NCBI GenBank assembly: GCA_002314565.1
Contig: DCGL01000143.1
Location: 42,082-52,606, forward strand
Source of the DNA: Clostridiales bacterium UBA1779
GTDB lineage: Bacteria; Bacillota; Clostridia; Oscillospirales; CAG-272
Direction: 5' to 3'
Length of the DNA: 10,525 bases
A model generated the notes under the pieces. The model searched no databases. It worked only from the letters and a program-made list of their open reading frames with translations, and was not told where the DNA came from. Every line of letters begins with the position of its first letter. Position 1 is the first letter of the stretch. Made by a program: the position numbers and the translations under genes. Below, piece by piece: positions 5,969 to 10,525 of this stretch.

Positions 5969-6600
5969 TGAGTATTCCCGTCGTTATCATTGATTACGGA
6001 GTAGGAAACCTTTTCTCACTGAAATCCTCCTTCTCCGCCATAGGACAGACAGCAGTCGTCAGCCAAAATCCCGAAGAAATCCGTCAGGCTGAACGCATTA
6101 TTCTTCCCGGTGTCGGGGCCTTTGAGGACGCTGCAAAAAAGCTGAACGATAGCGGAATGGCAGCCCTACTTGACGAAAGACGCAAGGCGGGCATCCCGAT
6201 TATGGGTATCTGCCTCGGTATGCAGCTGCTTTTCGACCGCAGCTTTGAATACGGAGAGCACAAGGGGCTCGGCTTCATTCACGGCGACGTCCGTCCGATT
6301 TCCGAAATTGTGAATCCGGAGCTCAAAATCCCGCACATGGGCTGGAACGCCCTGCGCAAAGCAAAGAATCACCCGCTTCTGAAGTACGTTAATGAAGGTG
6401 ACTGCGTTTACTTCGTTCATTCGTACAGTGCCGTAAACTGCGAAGACGCCGTGATTGCCGACTGTGAATACAGTGCTCCGATTACCGCAGCCGTTGCATC
6501 CGGAAACGTGATGGGCTGCCAGTTCCACCCCGAAAAGAGCGGCAATATCGGTCTTTCAATTCTCAGAGCCTTCTGCGAGATAAAGGGGGATGAATTATGA
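5968..6600 (+). CDS. hisH: Imidazole glycerol phosphate synthase, glutaminase subunit
   Basis: HisH is the class I glutamine amidotransferase half of IGP synthase; it releases ammonia from glutamine and passes it through the HisF barrel. The catalytic triad is visible: Cys82 in GICLGMQL, and His187 and Glu189 in QFHPEKSG. The N-terminal VIIDYGVGNL is typical. I choose ATG 5968 over the in-frame GTG at 5965 because AAGGGGA (5954-5960) is seven bases from the former and only four from the latter; the protein is then 210 residues. The stop of hisB and this start overlap as TGATG. It is separated from its partner hisF by hisA, a common order. Confidence 0.96.
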   Translation: MSIPVVIIDYGVGNLFSLKSSFSAIGQTAVVSQNPEEIRQAERIILPGVGAFEDAAKKLNDSGMAALLDERRKAGIPIMGICLGMQLLFDRSFEYGEHKGLGFIHGDVRPISEIVNPELKIPHMGWNALRKAKNHPLLKYVNEGDCVYFVHSYSAVNCEDAVIADCEYSAPITAAVASGNVMGCQFHPEKSGNIGLSILRAFCEIKGDEL

Positions 6601-7310
6601 TTATTTTCCCTGCCATAGACCTCTATGAAGGTCAGGCCGTCCGTCTTTTCAAGGGCGACTACACACAGAAAACCGTTTACAGTGACAATCCCCCCGAAAT
6701 CGCCCTGGATTTTGCCCGTGCAGGTGCCGAAGCCATTCACCTTGTTGACCTGGAAGGAGCAAAAAACGGGGACACACCGAACTTCGACGTCGTCCGACGC
6801 ATCAAAGAAGCTTCCGGTCTTTTCTGCGAAATCGGAGGAGGCATACGTTCCACTGAAGTCATCGAAAAGTACGTACAGGCAGGCATTGACCGCGTCATAC
6901 TCGGAACGGCTGCCGTCAAGGACCCGGATTTTCTGAATCGTGCCGTCGAAAAATACGGAGAAAAAATCGCAGTCGGGATAGATATACGCGACGGACGCGT
7001 TTCAATCAAGGGCTGGCTTGAAGATTCCGGCCTTGACGCCTTTGATTTCTGCCGCCAAATGACGGAAATCGGAGTTGAAACCGTTATCTGCACGGATATT
7101 TCAAAGGACGGTGCCATGCAGGGCACCAACCGGGAGCTTTACCGTGAAATGTCCGCAAGATTTAAAATTGACATAACCGCTTCCGGCGGGGTTTCATCCA
7201 TGGACGACGTACGCGCGCTCAGACAGATGAACCTTTACGGGGCAATTATCGGAAAAGCATATTACACCGGGGCAATTTCGCTCAGAGAGGCAATTGAGGC
7301 AGCAAAATGA
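6597..7310 (+). CDS. hisA: ProFAR isomerase (HisA)
   Basis: HisA converts ProFAR to PRFAR by an Amadori rearrangement, the fourth step of the pathway. It is a 237-residue (beta-alpha)8 barrel. The catalytic acid and base are Asp8 (FPAIDLYEG) and Asp129 (GIDIRDG), at the positions expected for the family. The phosphate-binding sites are recognisable in EIGGGIRS, TDISKDG and TASGGVSS. The start overlaps the hisH stop as ATGA with a strong AAAGGGGGA site six bases upstream. It shares ancestry with HisF, the next but one enzyme in use and the next gene on the DNA. There is no sign of the dual HisA/TrpF (PriA) role of actinobacteria. Confidence 0.96.
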   Translation: MIIFPAIDLYEGQAVRLFKGDYTQKTVYSDNPPEIALDFARAGAEAIHLVDLEGAKNGDTPNFDVVRRIKEASGLFCEIGGGIRSTEVIEKYVQAGIDRVILGTAAVKDPDFLNRAVEKYGEKIAVGIDIRDGRVSIKGWLEDSGLDAFDFCRQMTEIGVETVICTDISKDGAMQGTNRELYREMSARFKIDITASGGVSSMDDVRALRQMNLYGAIIGKAYYTGAISLREAIEAAK

Positions 7311-8068
7311 TTACAAAAAGAATAATTCCCTGCCTCGACGTCCGTGACGGACGAGTTGTCAAGGGTGTAAATTTTGAGGGACTGCGCGACGTTTCTTCCC
7401 CCGTTGCCCTTGCCGAATATTACAGCAATTGCGGTGCCGACGAGCTCGTTTTCTACGATATCACGGCTTCCGCCGAAGGAAGAAAGCTCTTTACCGACAT
7501 TCTCACCGAAACCGCTTCAAAGGTTTTCATCCCGCTGACAGTCGGCGGCGGAATCAACACCGTCAACGACTTTGACCGCGTTCTCAAGTGCGGGGCCGAC
7601 AAGGTCAGCGTAAACTCGGGAGCCATCCGCAACCCTCAGCTGATTTACGACGCCGCAAGAATTTACGGCAACCAGTGCGTCGTTCTCTCGGTTGACATCA
7701 AGCGTGTTGGCGGAGAATTCCGCGTATTTGCCCGCGGAGGCCGTGACGACACGGGTATCGAAGCAATCGGCTGGATAAAGCGCGGTGTTGACAACGGTGC
7801 CGGGGAAATTGTAGTGAACTCCATCGACACGGACGGGGTCAAAAAAGGCTTCGACCTTGAAATGCTATCCGCAGTATGCAAGGCTGTAAACGTTCCGGTC
7901 ATCGCATCCGGCGGAGCCGGCTGCATTCAGGACTTTATCGAGCTTTTCAATGCTCTTCCAGGCGTTGATGCCGGCCTTGCGGCCTCCATCTTCCATTTCG
8001 GAGAAGTGAAAATCAGCGAACTCAAAGAAAAAATGCAGGAAGCCGGAATTCCCGCAAGACTTGTTTAA
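7307..8068 (+). CDS. hisF: Imidazole glycerol phosphate synthase, cyclase subunit
   Basis: HisF uses ammonia from HisH to split and cyclise PRFAR into imidazoleglycerol phosphate and AICAR, the latter feeding purine synthesis. The 253-residue barrel is full length. Catalytic Asp11 (PCLDVRDGRVVKG) and Asp130 (LSVDIKR) are present, as are the phosphate-binding TVGGGI and VIASGGAG stretches. The start overlaps the hisA stop as ATGA, with GAGG (7296-7299) seven bases upstream. The gene ends with TAA, and the coupled chain from hisD stops here: the next gene starts 113 bases later behind two hairpins. Confidence 0.97.
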   Translation: MITKRIIPCLDVRDGRVVKGVNFEGLRDVSSPVALAEYYSNCGADELVFYDITASAEGRKLFTDILTETASKVFIPLTVGGGINTVNDFDRVLKCGADKVSVNSGAIRNPQLIYDAARIYGNQCVVLSVDIKRVGGEFRVFARGGRDDTGIEAIGWIKRGVDNGAGEIVVNSIDTDGVKKGFDLEMLSAVCKAVNVPVIASGGAGCIQDFIELFNALPGVDAGLAASIFHFGEVKISELKEKMQEAGIPARLV

Positions 8069-8084
8069 CAGAAAAGGATAAACA

Positions 8085-8158
8085 GCGTGAAACATTTAGA
8101 CATTCGTATCTGAAAATATGCTTGTTTCACGCCCACTTTGTGCCCGTCTGCGCAAAGT
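8085..8158 (+). promoter_or_regulatory. Two strong hairpins in the hisF-hisIE gap
   Basis: GCGTGAAACA (8085-8094) pairs perfectly with TGTTTCACGC (8123-8132), a ten-base-pair stem around a 28-base loop in which TTTAGA (8095-8100) can pair further with TCTGAA (8109-8114). Immediately after, ACTTTGTGC (8135-8143) pairs with GCGCAAAGT (8150-8158), nine pairs including one G-U, closing a six-base loop. No T-run follows either, so they are not intrinsic terminators. They could be an RNA processing or stability element, a protein-binding site or an inserted palindromic repeat. The hisIE ribosome site starts five bases after the second stem. Confidence 0.7.
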
Positions 8159-8181
8159 TCGAAGAAAGGAATAGATATATT

Positions 8182-8832
8182 ATGGTAAATATTGACGAAC
8201 TCAAGTTTGACGAAAAGGGTCTCATTCCCGCCGTTGTTGTAGACAGCATCACGAAGAAGGTTCTTATGCTTGCATATATGAACCGCGAAAGCCTTCAGAT
8301 TTCAATGGAAAAGGAGCTCTGCTGCTTCTGGAGCCGCTCACGCAATGAACTCTGGCTCAAGGGCGAGACCTCCGGAAACTACCAGCACATCGTTTCAATC
8401 ACAGCAGACTGCGATAGAGACACCCTGCTCATCGTTGTTGAAGCCGACGGTCCCGCCTGCCATCTCGGCACCGAAACCTGCTTCGAATATCCCGTTTTCG
8501 AGAGCGACGAACGTCACGAATTCTCATACGAGGGACTTATGAAGCTTATCGAAGGCCGCAAGATTGAAAAGAAGGAGGGCTCCTACACCACCTACCTCTT
8601 CGAAAAGGGCCTTGACAAGATCCTCAAGAAGGTCGGGGAGGAATCCACCGAGGTTATCATTGCCGCCAAGGATCAGGACAAGAAGGAGACAATCTATGAA
8701 ATTGCCGATCTTGCCTACCACGTTATGGTCCTTATGATTGAAGCAGGAATTTCCCTTGAGGATATTCACAAAGAGCTTGCCTCCCGCCACGTCATTGACA
8801 AGAAGGTAAAGCAGGAGAAAATGACTCAATGA
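8182..8832 (+). CDS. hisIE: Bifunctional phosphoribosyl-AMP cyclohydrolase / phosphoribosyl-ATP pyrophosphohydrolase
   Basis: HisIE catalyses steps two and three: the C-terminal HisE domain hydrolyses PR-ATP to PR-AMP, and the N-terminal HisI domain opens the adenine ring. The HisI part (about residues 1-115) shows AYMNRESL, FWSRSRNELW, the metal-binding DCDRDTLL and the cysteines of GPACHLGTETCFE. The HisE part (from about residue 118) is an all-alpha MazG-like domain with GSYTTYLF, KKVGEESTEVIIAAK and the acidic EIADLAYH. I set the start at ATG 8182 (216 residues), eleven bases after AGAAAGGA (8163-8170). A longer frame from TTG 8122 would run through two hairpins and add unrelated residues. 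It is the only downstream his gene not overlapping its predecessor; its stop overlaps hisK. Confidence 0.95.
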   Translation: MVNIDELKFDEKGLIPAVVVDSITKKVLMLAYMNRESLQISMEKELCCFWSRSRNELWLKGETSGNYQHIVSITADCDRDTLLIVVEADGPACHLGTETCFEYPVFESDERHEFSYEGLMKLIEGRKIEKKEGSYTTYLFEKGLDKILKKVGEESTEVIIAAKDQDKKETIYEIADLAYHVMVLMIEAGISLEDIHKELASRHVIDKKVKQEKMTQ

Positions 8833-9575
8833 TCGAAGCCGATTTTCATACGCATACCACGTACAGCGACGGAAAGAACACGCCCGAAGAGATGATTCTG
8901 GCGGCCATCGCGGCAGGAATCAAAACGCTCGGAATCACAGACCATTCATATACGGATTTCGACGACGGATTCTGTATGAAATGCGAAGATATAGATGCAT
9001 ATTTTGCCGAGGTCAACGCACTTAAGGAAAAATACAAGGATAAAATCAAAGTTTTTTGCGGAATCGAACAGGATCTGTATTCAGGCCGTCCCATAAAGAA
9101 TTACGATTACGTAATAGGCTCCTGCCACTACGTAGACTCACCGAAGGGCAGATATTCAGTTGACCACAAACTTGACGTAACAAAAGAAGCAATCGAAACA
9201 GGTTTCAGCGGTGACTCAATGGCCTTTGCCGAGGCTTATTTTGACAACGTATCAAAGCTTTGGGACGTCACCGGATGCAATATCGTCGGTCACTTTGACA
9301 TTCTTCAGAAATTTCACGAGCGCGAAGCGCTTATCGACCGTGAAAATCCGAGATATATAAAGGCATGGACAAGAGCCGCCGACGTTCTGCTTTCACACGG
9401 GGTCACTTTCGAAATCAACACAGGGGCAATGGCCCGCGGATACAGAACCTCCCCCTACCCCGATTCCGAAATTTATACTTATCTGCGTGAGCACGGTGCG
9501 AAATTTGTGTACTCCAGCGACAGCCACAGCATAAAAACCTTAGGTGTTGATTGGGGTATTGATTACCTGAAATAA
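8829..9575 (+). CDS. hisK: Histidinol-phosphatase, PHP family
   Basis: HisK dephosphorylates histidinol phosphate to histidinol (step eight). It belongs to the PHP superfamily with a trinuclear metal site. All expected ligands are seen: His7 and His9 (HTHTTYSDG), His39 (ITDHSY), Glu80 (GIEQD), His100 (SCHYV), His155 (GHFD), and Asp231 and His233 (SSDSH). At 248 residues it is somewhat shorter than many relatives (often about 265-280): it ends only 15 residues after the last ligand, without the usual final strand. The active site is complete, so it is probably functional. Its ATG overlaps the hisIE stop as ATGA, with AGGAG at 8813-8817. As HisB has no phosphatase domain, this gene fills the only remaining gap in the pathway. 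Confidence 0.93.
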   Translation: MIEADFHTHTTYSDGKNTPEEMILAAIAAGIKTLGITDHSYTDFDDGFCMKCEDIDAYFAEVNALKEKYKDKIKVFCGIEQDLYSGRPIKNYDYVIGSCHYVDSPKGRYSVDHKLDVTKEAIETGFSGDSMAFAEAYFDNVSKLWDVTGCNIVGHFDILQKFHEREALIDRENPRYIKAWTRAADVLLSHGVTFEINTGAMARGYRTSPYPDSEIYTYLREHGAKFVYSSDSHSIKTLGVDWGIDYLK

Positions 9576-9576
9576 G

Positions 9577-9626
9577 AAAAAAAGACGTTTATTCAAGGAC
9601 GGTTGTCTTTGGTAAACGTCTTTTTC
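9577..9626 (+). terminator. Intrinsic terminator of the his operon, probably bidirectional
   Basis: AAAAAGACGTTTA (9579-9591) pairs perfectly with TAAACGTCTTTTT (9613-9625), 13 base pairs with a 21-base loop, one base after the hisK stop. The T-tract serves the plus strand. The A-run at 9577-9583 becomes a T-tract on the minus strand, so it can also end the convergent gene stopping at 9717. The stretch 9627-9716 holds nothing else I can support. Confidence 0.88.
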
Positions 9627-9716
9627 GCATATTTTCTATACTTTGAGGGACGACTCTGAGGGGCTGAGTTTGCAAATTTTACACAAAGTTCTCAGTCTTT
9701 GAGTTGTATTATTCTG

Positions 9717-10409
9717 TCAGTTATCGGCTTCTGTATATTCGATTTCGGTCATATGCGAATGGTCGTCGATTGTTTCAATTTGCGGCACAATGAAATCGCC
9801 CTCTTTGGCCTTGAAAACGACCTTTGAAATACCGGTGCACTTGATTCTGAAGAAGCAGCAGGCGTGCAGTGAATTCGTGTTGAGAAAATGTCCGAGAATG
9901 CAGGAAATCGAACCGCCGTGGGCATAGATGAAAATTCTCTGATGATTTTCTTTGATGCAGCGGTAGCCGAGCCCTTCGCGTTTGAACCCGAGAGTTTCAA
10001 TCCAGTTGTCGAAGCCTTCAACAACACGCTTATCGTGTTCCGGGAATCTCGTGCCTGTGTATATGTCACAGTCTTCGGGATTTACCGTTGCAAGATTTAT
10101 CCCCTGTTCAGCATATTTCACGGTTCCGAGCCAGGGACTGTAATATTTCTTCTCGTCCGGCGTCATTCCCTCTTTGCCGGTCGTGATTTCGTGAATGAAA
10201 TCAAGTACGTTTATTTCCATACCGAGCTTGTTTGCCGTATGCTCTGCGGTTTCGTAGGCTCTTCCGTAGCTTGAGGAGTATATCACGCTCGGCTTTTCGC
10301 TTGACTTTTCAATTCTTTCGGCAAGCGCCTCAGCCTGAAGATGTCCGAGCGGAGTCAGGCAATTGTCTTTGTAATTGGGGTCGCCATGTCTTATGAAATA
10401 GATGGTCAT
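9717..10409 (-). CDS. Histidine phosphatase superfamily protein (phosphoglycerate-mutase-like)
   Basis: This 230-residue protein belongs to branch 1 of the histidine phosphatase superfamily, whose members are cofactor-dependent phosphoglycerate mutases or phosphatases acting through a phosphohistidine. The nucleophile motif is Arg7-His8-Gly9 right after the first strand (IYFIRHGDP). Arg50 in SSSYGRAYET, the probable general acid Glu74 and the second histidine His164 in IYAHGGSIS complete the active site. The short, monomeric-looking build and lack of a long PGM insertion favour a phosphatase (GpmB, CobC or PhoE-like) over a glycolytic mutase; the substrate cannot be told. No signal peptide is seen. 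The start at 10409 follows AAAGG by about eleven bases and has a strong promoter. It converges on the his operon, is separately transcribed, and need not act in histidine synthesis. Confidence 0.85.
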   Translation of the reverse strand: MTIYFIRHGDPNYKDNCLTPLGHLQAEALAERIEKSSEKPSVIYSSSYGRAYETAEHTANKLGMEINVLDFIHEITTGKEGMTPDEKKYYSPWLGTVKYAEQGINLATVNPEDCDIYTGTRFPEHDKRVVEGFDNWIETLGFKREGLGYRCIKENHQRIFIYAHGGSISCILGHFLNTNSLHACCFFRIKCTGISKVVFKAKEGDFIVPQIETIDDHSHMTEIEYTEADN

Positions 10410-10459
10410 CTGATTCGGTACCTTTCAGTTTTGGTCTTCAGGATAATTCCCGTATACGA

Positions 10460-10488
10460 ATTATACCATCTATCCGTATTTTTTTCAA
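10460..10488 (-). promoter_or_regulatory. Near-consensus sigma-A promoter for the histidine phosphatase gene
   Basis: On the minus strand TTGAAA (10488-10483), a 17-base spacer ending in TGG, and TATAAT (10465-10460) form an almost ideal promoter with an extended -10 (TGN). Transcription would start near 10453, leaving a leader of about 45 bases before the ATG at 10409. Confidence 0.85.
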
Positions 10489-10525
10489 GCAATATTTGAT
10501 TTATGTCTGTGTCAAGTTTTTGTAG

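Noticed and set aside
8122..8181. TTG start extending hisIE by 20 residues
   Set aside because: The extension crosses two strong hairpins, shows no HisI-like sequence, and lacks a ribosome site; ATG 8182 has AGAAAGGA upstream.
9717..10409. A second histidinol phosphatase belonging to the his operon
   Set aside because: It is in the opposite orientation with its own promoter, behind a bidirectional terminator, and HisK with a full metal site already supplies the activity.

Overview
The window carries a complete histidine biosynthesis operon on the plus strand, from 1307 to 9575, flanked by a TrpR-like regulator upstream and two unrelated minus-strand housekeeping-type genes at the edges. The organism is most likely an anaerobic Clostridia-class Firmicute, probably an Oscillospiraceae-type gut or rumen bacterium. 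This rests on the strong AGGAGG-type ribosome sites, sigma-A promoters, a HisZ-dependent short HisG, the PHP-type histidinol phosphatase HisK, fused HisIE, monofunctional HisB, a YerC-type regulator, and small intergenic palindromic repeats of the kind common in such genomes. No database search was possible, so the lineage is inference.

Layout from left to right: a YbaK/EbsC-type Cys-tRNA(Pro) deacylase (48-530, minus) with its own promoter; an intergenic region with a divergent promoter pair; a YerC/TrpR-like repressor (799-1089, plus); a 217-base leader region; then hisZG (a HisZ-HisG fusion), hisD, hisC, hisB, hisH, hisA, hisF, hisIE and hisK. A strong, probably bidirectional terminator (9577-9626) closes the operon. 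A histidine-phosphatase-superfamily (phosphoglycerate-mutase-like) gene (9717-10409, minus) converges on it from a near-consensus promoter at the right edge.

Together the nine his genes cover every step from PRPP plus ATP to L-histidine: HisZG (step 1), HisE and HisI (2-3), HisA (4), HisH/HisF (5), HisB (6), HisC (7), HisK (8), HisD (9-10). Catalytic residues were located in nearly all of them. Most neighbours overlap by ATGA or TGATG and are probably translationally coupled. The chain breaks at only two places, hisZG/hisD (185 bases) and hisF/hisIE (113 bases), and both gaps are filled by strong hairpins.

The most unusual items are the in-frame HisZ-HisG fusion that replaces the usual two-subunit ATP phosphoribosyltransferase, the mosaic of palindromic repeats with a 33-base direct duplication between hisZG and hisD, the two hairpins before hisIE, and an inverted repeat straddling the -10 box of the regulator gene. 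I see no phage, IS transposase, CRISPR array, tRNA, rRNA or defence system, and nothing that amounts to a wholly new system.
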